Assembly: GCF_002950575.1 (NCBI RefSeq)
Contig: NZ_CP026923.1
Coordinates: forward strand, 806,001 to 870,000
From: Pontimonas salivibrio
GTDB taxonomy: Bacteria > Actinomycetota > Actinomycetes > Actinomycetales > Microbacteriaceae
DNA length: 64,000 nucleotides
Direction: 5' to 3'
Under the pieces are notes generated by a model. The model worked only from the letters and a program-made list of their open reading frames with translations. It did not search any database and was not told the origin of the DNA. Shown in pieces: positions 52,490-60,305 of the stretch; the stretch's first letter is position 1, and the number at the start of each line of letters is the position of its first letter. The translations under genes and the position numbers were made by a program.

Positions 52490-53476
52490 ATGCACGACTC
52501 CGTAGTTACCCTTTTCCGGCGAACTCGCGATGTGTCGACGGCGGCGGCCCTCGCAACAGCAGGGGTTTCTGGGATTTTGCTTGCCTTGGGGGTGGGCGGT
52601 TCTGCCGACTGGCAAGTGTGGCTGGCCGTCATTGCTCTTGCCGTGGGTATTCCCCACGGGGCGATGGATCATGTGGTCACAGTGCCGGGTATGCAACCGG
52701 CCCGGATGGCCCTTTTTATCGTTGCTTACCTCTCAGTGGTCGCCCTCGCTGTCTTAGCGATTTTGACCTGGAATGTGTTGGGGTTTGCACTTGTGGTGTT
52801 GATGAGTGCCGTACATTTCGGCATTGGTGATGCGGCTTTTCTGAAAGAACTCTCACGCTCCCAGTCACCCCCCAAGAGACAGGCCCCCTGGTGGGTGTAC
52901 GCAATACCCGCAGGGGCACTACCGGTTGTCGTGCCGTTAACCAGTGATCAAGCAGACGATGCGCTGGAGTTTGTGAACCCCGTTCTTCAGCAATGGCATC
53001 AAGGCGCGGGGCCCTACGTGCTGTGGCTTAGCCTTCTCGCCGGGGTTGTGGGCGTCATATGGCTGGCAGGGAGGCGACAGTACCGGGATGCCCTAGACGT
53101 GATTGCACTGGGTGCGCTGGCGCTACTCTCGCCACCCCTTGTCGCCTTTGCCGTGTATTTCGGTTTTTGGCACGCGCAGCGTCACACTGCTCGTTTGGTC
53201 TTAGAAATGCCGGACGCCATTACTCACGCGAAAGATCATTCACCGGCCGCCGGGTTTGTGAAAGCCGTCCTACCGGGCCTTCCTGCGCTTCTCGGCACCA
53301 TGGTGGTGGCCGTGGCCATCACCATGATCACCGGCGGAACGCTTGAGCGTGATTACCTGTGGATTGTGTTGGTGATCGTCTGGGCCCTCACCGTTCCGCA
53401 TATGGCTCTCACCTGGCGGCTCGATAAGAGAGCACTCGCAGTCGCTGGCGAATTACCCCAGATGGCTCGACGTTAA
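52490..53476 (+). CDS. blh: Brp/Blh-family beta-carotene 15,15'-dioxygenase
   Basis: 328 residues, multi-pass membrane protein. The His residues that bind the iron lie in GIPHGAMDH (about residue 55), SAVHFGIGD (about 108), FGFWHAQRH (about 225) and TVPHM (about 303). It cleaves beta-carotene into two retinal molecules, the chromophore of microbial rhodopsins. No rhodopsin gene is in the window, so it must be elsewhere. The 3' end overlaps the convergent DivIVA-like gene by 4 nt. Confidence 0.92.
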   Translation: MHDSVVTLFRRTRDVSTAAALATAGVSGILLALGVGGSADWQVWLAVIALAVGIPHGAMDHVVTVPGMQPARMALFIVAYLSVVALAVLAILTWNVLGFALVVLMSAVHFGIGDAAFLKELSRSQSPPKRQAPWWVYAIPAGALPVVVPLTSDQADDALEFVNPVLQQWHQGAGPYVLWLSLLAGVVGVIWLAGRRQYRDALDVIALGALALLSPPLVAFAVYFGFWHAQRHTARLVLEMPDAITHAKDHSPAAGFVKAVLPGLPALLGTMVVAVAITMITGGTLERDYLWIVLVIVWALTVPHMALTWRLDKRALAVAGELPQMARR

Positions 53477-54486
53477 GAGGTTTTCGACTCCGATTCGGTG
53501 TCGCCGTCAGCTTCGTCGTCGTCTGAATCGCTTTCCGGATGGGTGTCCTCAGCCAGGAAATTCTCGTCAATGGTCGCTTCGACTTGCGACAGCTGAATGA
53601 AGGCGTCTACGGAGCTCACGCCGGCATCGTCGGTGAGGCTTTGTGTGGGGGGCTCCATTTGGTTGACTCGCTCAAGTTGTTCGGTGACGGAGCGCCGCAT
53701 TCTGTTCACAACCGCCATTGAGCCGCTCACATCTTGGCTCACCTGGTTCATTTGGTCGACGGCGTCACCCAGGATGCGTTTCGCATAGTCCATGGCTTGG
53801 GTGGCGATTTCTTCGGCCCGCCGTTTTGCCTCCCGTACGATTTGTTCGGCATGGGCTTGGAGCTCACGGCTCCGCCGCTCGGTTGACTGGGAATAACGAT
53901 CGGCTTCAAGGTAAGTCTTTCTTGCGTAGGCGTCAGCCTGGTCGCGCACCTCAGCCTCTTTTCGCTCTAACTCTAAGGTGGCGAGTCGGATCTGGTTGTC
54001 CGACGATTGGGCCCGTTCTTCCGCGGTACGAAGAATTTCTGACGCTTCAGACTTCAGCTTTTCGGCTCGGGAGTTCGCGAATCGCACAATTTCTTCGGCA
54101 CGGCTTTCCGCGCGGGTGACTTCTTTGTTGGCTTTGTCAATGCGCTCCTGGGATTGACGGTCGCTCTCGGCGGCTTGACGGTGCGCTTCTGCGACGAGAG
54201 CTTTCGCCTCAACCTCGGCGGCGTTTCGGCGTTGCTCAGATTCTTGGTTTGCTTCTTCCCGGATTCTGGTTGCATCGGTGCGAGCGGCTGCAAGAACAGC
54301 GTTGGCTTCAGCACCAGCATCCTCTACCTGTTTGGCTGCGTTCAGGCGCAACTGGGTGTAGGCGGCCTCAGTCTCTTCAAGCTGAGCGCGCACCTGAGCG
54401 AGCTCAGCATCGAGCCGCTCGAGAACCGAGACGACTTCGTCTGGGTCGTAGCCACGGAGAACTCTCCGAAAATCCCTTCCATCCAC
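53473..54486 (-). CDS. DivIVA-like coiled-coil protein
   Basis: 337 residues. A short N-terminal segment, DFRRVLRGYDPDEVVSVLERLD, matches the DivIVA domain. A very long Ala/Glu/Arg-rich coiled coil follows (about 25-250), then a Ser/Asp/Glu-rich acidic tail of about 40 residues. Actinobacterial relatives mark poles and division sites or organise the envelope. It is longer in the coil than Wag31, so it may be a separate DivIVA-domain protein. The GTG at 54486 follows TAAAGT (54498-54493) by 6 nt: leaderless. Confidence 0.82.
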   Translation of the reverse strand: MDGRDFRRVLRGYDPDEVVSVLERLDAELAQVRAQLEETEAAYTQLRLNAAKQVEDAGAEANAVLAAARTDATRIREEANQESEQRRNAAEVEAKALVAEAHRQAAESDRQSQERIDKANKEVTRAESRAEEIVRFANSRAEKLKSEASEILRTAEERAQSSDNQIRLATLELERKEAEVRDQADAYARKTYLEADRYSQSTERRSRELQAHAEQIVREAKRRAEEIATQAMDYAKRILGDAVDQMNQVSQDVSGSMAVVNRMRRSVTEQLERVNQMEPPTQSLTDDAGVSSVDAFIQLSQVEATIDENFLAEDTHPESDSDDDEADGDTESESKTS

Positions 54487-54544
54487 ACCTCTACTTTAGG
54501 CGAGCAATGTGTCGTGTAGGTAACAAAAGCGTATTCATTTCGGG

Positions 54545-55591
54545 TTATTTGGGCGATTGCGTGGTTTCTTGTTCCACAATGACGCGTGTACTGGGCAGGG
54601 CGTCGGGGTAGTTTTCTCTCAGCCACGCCACAATGTGTTCGCGAATCAAACAGCGCAGCGCCCATTGCTTACTCGAATCCTCTGCAGAGGCCACGAACCG
54701 AACCTGCAAATACCCGCCGGTGGCATCGGTAACAAGGCAATCCGCAGTGCGCCCATCCCATAGGTCGGTCGTGTTAATAAAGCGGTGGAATTCCTCACGC
54801 ACAGCTTCGACGGGTACCCGCCAATCCATATCCACCATCACCACTCCGTACACCTTGGGGGAGTGCCTTGTCCAGGTTTCAAACGGGTGGCTCGTGAAAT
54901 AGGTGGAGGGAACAATGAGGCGTCTCTCGTCCCAGATGTAGACCACAACGTAAGACAGGGTGATTTCGCCTACTGTTCCCCACTCTCCCTCTACGACGAC
55001 CACGTCACCGACACGGATCGCGTCACTGAAGGCGAGTTGTATTCCAGCGAAGAGGTTGCCGAGTACCGACTGGGCGGCGAGGCCGCCAATCACGCCAAGG
55101 ACTCCGGCGGAAGCCAACACGCCCGCCCCTAGGCCACGTATGTCCGGGAAGGTAAATAACGCCAACCCAATAGTGACAATGCCAATGACTGCATTTCCGA
55201 GCCGCCGCAGCAAACGAAGCTGCGTGGCAATTCGCCTGGTGTCCGCGTTGTTGAGGTCACCCTGTTCGAAGGTGTTAATCACGCGGGAAATCGAGTAGTT
55301 GACCACTTCTTGAAGCAGGAAACCTGCCGAAAGAATCAACAAAATGAGGAGGGCCTGTGTGGTGATTCGCCACCACAACTGGTCGCTTTGGGCGATTGAC
55401 GCCACGCTGATAAGGCTTGCCAGGACGACAACGGTGAAACGAAGGCGAGGCCTGATGTCTTCGTATGCGGGTGGCAACCAGGGCACTTTTCGGCCAATGA
55501 TTTTTACTACCAGCCACAGGATGAACAGCACCGCCAGGCTGAGCCCAAGGGCAATGCCCGCTTGGGTGGCAATCCCAATCCACAACTCCAC
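54545..55591 (-). CDS. MscS-family mechanosensitive channel
   Basis: 348 residues. Four N-terminal membrane helices precede the pore helix GVLASAGVLGVIGGLAAQSVLGNLFAGIQLAFSD and the beta domain IRVGDVVVVEGEWGTVGEITLSYVVV. This is the MscS signature; a cytoplasmic alpha/beta domain follows. Opens on membrane tension to release solutes. The GTG has GAGGAGG 6-7 nt upstream. Confidence 0.9.
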   Translation of the reverse strand: MELWIGIATQAGIALGLSLAVLFILWLVVKIIGRKVPWLPPAYEDIRPRLRFTVVVLASLISVASIAQSDQLWWRITTQALLILLILSAGFLLQEVVNYSISRVINTFEQGDLNNADTRRIATQLRLLRRLGNAVIGIVTIGLALFTFPDIRGLGAGVLASAGVLGVIGGLAAQSVLGNLFAGIQLAFSDAIRVGDVVVVEGEWGTVGEITLSYVVVYIWDERRLIVPSTYFTSHPFETWTRHSPKVYGVVMVDMDWRVPVEAVREEFHRFINTTDLWDGRTADCLVTDATGGYLQVRFVASAEDSSKQWALRCLIREHIVAWLRENYPDALPSTRVIVEQETTQSPK

Positions 55592-55659
55592 AGTGTCCTC
55601 CTCAGCGTTTCGTGTAAAACCGTGCGCGTGCGAGAAAACGCCAGTCTAGAAGGCTCAGG

Positions 55660-56145
55660 TTAGGAGCTCTTGGCCTTGGCGTCTTTTTCTGAGCGACGAA
55701 CCAGCACAATGGCAAACACCAGTGCGAGGACAACTCCGGCGTTCACGCCCAGTTCCAAAATGGCGCGCTGGAACTCCTCCGTGGTTTTGCCTTGATTGAG
55801 TGTGAGCGACGAGCCCACCGAGAGAATGTGTCGCACGCTGGCAATCACACCGATGACAAGAAACTTGCTGAGTTGGAAAAATCCGTCGGTGAAACGTGCG
55901 ACGACGGTGCGAATGATTTCCAAGATGATGACGATAAACAACACGTCGTTAATCGCTTCCAGCATTCCGTTGGGAAAAAACGGCCGGATGGTGATTACCC
56001 GCCAGACGGTGACGCCCACGGCGGCAACAGCCACAACGAGCAAAATGAGCCCCAACACGGCGTGCACAACATCCTCGATACCGTCGAGTACCCGCTTTGG
56101 GACGATCCCTGTGTTGTCGCGTGGAACATCTGTGTTCTTGGTCAT
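55660..56145 (-). CDS. PsiE-like membrane protein
   Basis: 161 residues from ATG 56145 with GGAGGT 8 nt upstream. Four hydrophobic segments, with VLDGIEDVVHAVLGLILLVVAVAAVGVTVW and IILEIIRTVVARF in the PsiE pattern (phosphate-starvation-inducible family). Function unknown. A longer frame to 56478 runs through the upstream divergent gene and is rejected. Confidence 0.8.
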   Translation of the reverse strand: MTKNTDVPRDNTGIVPKRVLDGIEDVVHAVLGLILLVVAVAAVGVTVWRVITIRPFFPNGMLEAINDVLFIVIILEIIRTVVARFTDGFFQLSKFLVIGVIASVRHILSVGSSLTLNQGKTTEEFQRAILELGVNAGVVLALVFAIVLVRRSEKDAKAKSS

Positions 56146-56220
56146 ATGTGACCTCCCTGGCCCCAGACTAGGGGTCGTTGCTGACCAACAGAAGAGGGTT
56201 CGTGCAATTAGCCTGGGGGA

Positions 56221-56808
56221 GTGGAAACCATCCCGTGGGACGCAGGAAGTTGGCGCAATCCCCCCTCTGACGCCGCGGTGGACCGTGATGCACTGAAGGT
56301 GCGCACGAAAGAAGCCACCGATATGTGGCGCCACACCAGTTACGGATTCGTTCACGACTCTGGGCATGCCCTGTTGGCGCCCCTGCCGGATGGTCAGGCG
56401 ATGGAATGTGATGTTGAGGCCCGCTATGAAAAACAGTTTGACCAAGCCGGGCTCATTGTATTTTCCGCACCCACTCACTGGATTAAATGTGGGATTGAGT
56501 TTGCGGACGGTTCAGCCCAGTTGGGCGCTGTGGTGACCAGCGAGGTATCTGATTGGTCAGCCGCTCCGGTCCCACACTGGTCAGAAGGAATCACTCGTTT
56601 TCGGGTCAGTCGAATGGGTGACGCCTTGACTATTCGAGCAAAGCGACCGGGAGAGCCGTGGCAGCTGGTGCGTTTGGCGCCCATCGAATCGAGCCGACAG
56701 TGGTGGGCCGGTCCTTACGCGGCAAGCCCGACGAGAGCGGGTCTTGAGGTCAGCTTTTCTCAGTTGAGTCTCGGCGCGGCCGATTCGGCCTTGCATGGCG
56801 AGGATTAG
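56221..56808 (+). CDS. DUF1349 domain protein
   Basis: 195 residues, soluble, beta-rich. WDAGSWRNPP near the start and YEKQFDQAGLIVFSAPTHWIKCGIEF are typical of the YesU/DUF1349 concanavalin-like family, possibly sugar-binding. The GTG at 56221 follows TAGCCT (56209-56214) by 6 nt, so the mRNA is probably leaderless. Next gene begins 75 nt after its stop. Biological role unknown. Confidence 0.82.
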   Translation: METIPWDAGSWRNPPSDAAVDRDALKVRTKEATDMWRHTSYGFVHDSGHALLAPLPDGQAMECDVEARYEKQFDQAGLIVFSAPTHWIKCGIEFADGSAQLGAVVTSEVSDWSAAPVPHWSEGITRFRVSRMGDALTIRAKRPGEPWQLVRLAPIESSRQWWAGPYAASPTRAGLEVSFSQLSLGAADSALHGED

Positions 56809-56883
56809 TCGGGCGTGTGAACCGCCCGTGTCCTTCACGCCTGGCATAGCCTGAGAACAGCACACCACAGAGTGAGGTTGAGA

Positions 56884-57702
56884 ATGACCGAAGAGGCCGT
56901 TGCCCGTTACGCCACATTCGCTGAGCGGCGCCACCAGGCAGCGCTTAGTCCCCAAGGGTCGTTAGCGTTAGTGAATACCCAGTGGGTGACTGACGAACAA
57001 ACCGTCTGGGCTGCTCCCGGTGTGTGGGCACCCCGGCCCGATGGTGAGCCTGGTCTAATGGTGAAAGCTGTGGCCTCCGACAGCATCACGGTGGACGGGG
57101 TGTTGGTTGACGGTGAGGCGTCAGTGTCACCAAAGGGTGACAAGCCTGCATCCGAGGTTCGCTTTTCTGACACCGTGAGCGCCACGGTGATTGCGGGTGA
57201 ACCTGGTTTCGCCCTCCGAGTCTTCGACCAGCAATCAGATGATGCCACCGGCTTTTCCCACATCGATCGCTACGACTACAACCCCGACTGGGTGCTCAAT
57301 GCCGCGTGGAGGGAAATACCGGGTGGTTCGATTGTGGGCTTTGAACATCTCAAAGACGACGGCAACGCACGCGATGAGGTAGTTCCTGGCGATATTGTCC
57401 TCGAGTTTGAGGGCGAGTCCTACACGCTCAGTGCATTTAAGGCAGGAACCGCCCTGCAACTGGTTTTTGCTGATACCACGAGTGGTGTCGAGACGTACAG
57501 CGTGGGACGCTTTCTTTTTTGCGCCCCGCAACCCGATGGCACGATTACGTTGGATTTCAACTACGCCATATTGCCCCCGTGTGCCTTTAGTTACCAGTAC
57601 AACTGTCCACTACCTCCGGCCAATAACCGGTTACCCTTCCCCATTCGTGCCGGTGAGAAACAGGTGATGGCGACCTCTGGTGGGCTCTTGCACCCGGAGT
57701 AA
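56884..57702 (+). CDS. DUF1684 domain protein
   Basis: 272 residues from ATG 56884 (GAGGTTGAGA upstream). The C-terminus shows the DUF1684 signature: YSVGRFLFCAPQ, LDFNYAILPPCAFSYQYNCPLPP and PIRAGEK. Family function is unknown. Two small hairpins follow the stop. It shares direction with the DUF1349 and DUF3145 genes, but gaps suggest separate or loosely coupled units. Confidence 0.85.
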   Translation: MTEEAVARYATFAERRHQAALSPQGSLALVNTQWVTDEQTVWAAPGVWAPRPDGEPGLMVKAVASDSITVDGVLVDGEASVSPKGDKPASEVRFSDTVSATVIAGEPGFALRVFDQQSDDATGFSHIDRYDYNPDWVLNAAWREIPGGSIVGFEHLKDDGNARDEVVPGDIVLEFEGESYTLSAFKAGTALQLVFADTTSGVETYSVGRFLFCAPQPDGTITLDFNYAILPPCAFSYQYNCPLPPANNRLPFPIRAGEKQVMATSGGLLHPE

Positions 57703-57720
57703 CCCTCAGACCACTGCGGC

Positions 57721-57756
57721 CTCAGGCTCTAACCTGAGAATCACACGCTTGTGATT
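57721..57756 (+). terminator. Two tandem hairpins after the DUF1684 gene
   Basis: CTCAGG/CCTGAG (57721-57738) and AATCAC/GTGATT (57739-57756), each 6 bp with 6-nt loops, directly adjacent. Placed 18 nt after the stop. No long U-tract. Confidence 0.4.
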
Positions 57757-57854
57757 TAGGCGGGCGTTGTGTCACACTACATACATAACTGCACAGCACT
57801 TCGCGCGTTTCTGTGGTCGATGGGGAAGTCGAGCCAACAGGAACGGAGGAGAAC

Positions 57855-58358
57855 ATGGTGGCACCGACGGTAAGTGGGGTGCTTTTTGTGCATTCTGCTC
57901 CGCGCGCCCTTGCTCCACACATCGAGTGGGCCCTGGGTAGTGCGTTGGGCACTCAAATCACTTTGGAGTGGGTAGACCAGCCAGTACTCCCCGGTTCCCT
58001 TCGCGCCGAATACACCTGGTATGGCCCGGTCGGCACAGGCGCGATGTTGGCCAGTGCGCTTCGCGGTTGGGAACACCTGCGCTACGAAGTCACCGAAGAT
58101 GCTTCACCTGGTGTTGATGGGATGCGCTTCCTGCACACCCCGGATCTGGGTGTTTTTGCTGCCCCCATGGATGCTGCGGGAAACCTCGTCATCCCGGAAG
58201 ATCGTGTCCGCTACGCCATCGAAGTGGCCGCGGGAGACGCCAGTGAAATCGCGAAAGAGCTCACGCTCGCCTTGGGTGGAGCCTGGGACGAAGAACTCGA
58301 GCCCTTCCGTCACGCCGGCGACCACGAACGTGTGGTGTGGTTACACCGCGTCGGTTAA
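57855..58358 (+). CDS. DUF3145 family protein
   Basis: 167 residues from ATG 57855, with GGAGGAG 5-6 nt upstream. GVLFVHSAPRALAPHIEWAL at the N-terminus, LRAEYTWYGPVGTGAMLASAL, and WLHRVG at the end match the actinobacterium-specific DUF3145. Function unknown; conservation in Actinobacteria is known. Its 3' end overlaps the convergent YhgE/Pip gene by 18 nt. Confidence 0.85.
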   Translation: MVAPTVSGVLFVHSAPRALAPHIEWALGSALGTQITLEWVDQPVLPGSLRAEYTWYGPVGTGAMLASALRGWEHLRYEVTEDASPGVDGMRFLHTPDLGVFAAPMDAAGNLVIPEDRVRYAIEVAAGDASEIAKELTLALGGAWDEELEPFRHAGDHERVVWLHRVG

Positions 58359-60305
58359 CCCCAGCGTTTCGCGCATTGCACGCGCCCTTAAGCGCCCCAA
58401 AACAAGGCGTGCAAGCACGAGCGACACAGCGGTTATCGCCAACAGTCCTGCCACGCCGGCGCTAATGCGTCCGGAATCACCGCCGGCGATTGCGGCAATC
58501 AGGGCGTCTGCACTCCACGCCATCGGGCTGAAGCCGCCCAAGGTTTGGTAGAGGCCAGGAAGCGCTTCCAAAGGAATAAGGGTGCCCAGGGTGATGACTT
58601 GGATGACCCCCGCGGCAATCGAGAGTGAGGCGAGTAGTTGGGGTTTCCACAACCACACGAAGTAGTGCGCCGCAGTGAACCCCAGCGCCGTACTGGAGAC
58701 CACCAGTGTTGACCAACCCAGGTCGCCAAGTGCTAAGCCGCCAAGGGTGTGCATGAGCGCGATTGCCACAATGGCTTGAATCGCCACAGTGCCCAGCACC
58801 GGCAGAAGCGACTTTCGCACAATCCGCGCCGTTGTCGCCGTGGAGCCCAATATTCGGTGACTCAAAGAGGGAAGTCGCAGTGTTCCAAGGAGCGCCACGA
58901 ACCACAATGCGACGGGAACGAACACACTGGTGAGTGTTTCTTGAAAGCCGATGCTCTCCGGCCGGTCGTCCTGCACGAAACCAATGGGGGAGAGGAGCGT
59001 GTCGAGCTCAGAGTCGGAGGGTTCTTCTAATCCCTCGTCAGCAATATCGCTCGCGGCATCGGAAAGCCCATCGGCAAACTCTTCCATGCCCTCAGCAAGC
59101 TCCGCGGTGCCTTCCTCGAGATCGCCGATGCCGTCATCGAACTCTTCAACACCATCGGCGAGGTCAATCAGTCCAGAGCGAATATCGTCGGAGCCTTCCT
59201 GCAAGGAATAGCTGTTTTCTGCCAGGGCGTCTGCGCCCTCATCGAGACCGGTAATTCCTGTGCGGACACCAGAAATTGCGGTGTCGACATTTGTGGCCAG
59301 GGTGGTCCCACCGGCAGCAGCCGTGGAGAGATCTGTGATGAAGTCTCCGAGTTTCTTGTCCAACGCGGCGTTCCCGGTGACCGCGGGCAGGCCTCTCAGT
59401 TGCCCGAGTGTGGGGTCCGAAACAGTGTTTCCCTCACCGTCGGTATAAGTAATTGCCGTCAGGTCCACGCCGTCACCAAGGTAAGCGCTGAGTGCTCCAC
59501 TGAGCCCGCTCACTCCGTCGGTGTAAGCCTCGACCCCGTCGGCCAGCGCCGGAAGTTGCTTGGTGCCCCGGTTGAGCTCTTCCGCCCCATCAGCCAGTTT
59601 TCGCAGACCATCAAGGTATTTGTCCAGTCCGTCGTCAAATTCGATGTAGCCGTCAGCGAGGTCTGAGGTTCCCTCCGCGAGTTCTTCCGAACCCTCCTTC
59701 ACATCGCTCACACCATCAGCGAGTTCCTGGGTCGCCTCGGCGACCTCCTCTGCACCTTCGGCCGCCTCAGTGATGCCATCACCTAGGTCAACTATGGCGG
59801 TGAATAGGCCTGCGGTGATTTCTCGGCCGAACTCGGCGCTGATGGTCGAGGCAATGGTGGCACCTAGCTGGTCGGAAAGCACACCGGCGAGGTAACTGTG
59901 TGAGGGGTCGGTGGTAATGGAAAAGGTGGCTTGTTCGGGGGAATCTGTGTCAAGCGAGAGTACTGCTTCAGAGAAGTTCTCGGGGATTTCTAAGACGGCA
60001 TACACCTCGCCTGCGGCGAGGAGTTCGGCAGCTTGTGAGCTGCCGGTAATGACCCAATTAACTTCAAAATCATCGTTGGAGACCAGTTCGGTGACCAGTG
60101 GCCTGGAAGCAAGGATGATTTCTTCCTCACCGTTGTCATCGGTGCGCTCCACCAGTTCGTCATTGTTCACGAGGGCGACGGGGATGCGCTCGATTGCGGT
60201 GTCTGCGGAGGTCACAACACCGAGCAGAGTGGCAATGAGAATCAATGGGAGTGCTACCGCGCCGGCCCACCACGACAGACGTTGGCGACGAGTGTCTCTG
60301 ATCAT
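58341..60305 (-). CDS. YhgE/Pip-family membrane protein
   Basis: 654 residues from ATG 60305. One N-terminal membrane helix (WWAGAVALPLILIATLLGVV) precedes a large external domain. Long stretches carry repeated A-D-G-x-x-E/D-L units (ELADGVSDVKEGSEELAEG and similar), which probably form helical stalks. About five membrane helices close the protein (from VALWFVALLGTLRL). The family includes phage-infection protein Pip and is related to ABC-2 type permeases. The ATG overlaps the MMPL stop (ATGA). Upstream MMPL carries a degenerate ABC-ATPase domain, which makes a joint envelope complex plausible. Confidence 0.88.
   Translation of the reverse strand: MIRDTRRQRLSWWAGAVALPLILIATLLGVVTSADTAIERIPVALVNNDELVERTDDNGEEEIILASRPLVTELVSNDDFEVNWVITGSSQAAELLAAGEVYAVLEIPENFSEAVLSLDTDSPEQATFSITTDPSHSYLAGVLSDQLGATIASTISAEFGREITAGLFTAIVDLGDGITEAAEGAEEVAEATQELADGVSDVKEGSEELAEGTSDLADGYIEFDDGLDKYLDGLRKLADGAEELNRGTKQLPALADGVEAYTDGVSGLSGALSAYLGDGVDLTAITYTDGEGNTVSDPTLGQLRGLPAVTGNAALDKKLGDFITDLSTAAAGGTTLATNVDTAISGVRTGITGLDEGADALAENSYSLQEGSDDIRSGLIDLADGVEEFDDGIGDLEEGTAELAEGMEEFADGLSDAASDIADEGLEEPSDSELDTLLSPIGFVQDDRPESIGFQETLTSVFVPVALWFVALLGTLRLPSLSHRILGSTATTARIVRKSLLPVLGTVAIQAIVAIALMHTLGGLALGDLGWSTLVVSSTALGFTAAHYFVWLWKPQLLASLSIAAGVIQVITLGTLIPLEALPGLYQTLGGFSPMAWSADALIAAIAGGDSGRISAGVAGLLAITAVSLVLARLVLGRLRARAMRETLGLTDAV

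Noticed and set aside
55660-56478. 272-residue version of the PsiE-like protein
   Set aside because: The extra N-terminus crosses the divergent DUF1349 gene; ATG 56145 has a clear ribosome-binding site.
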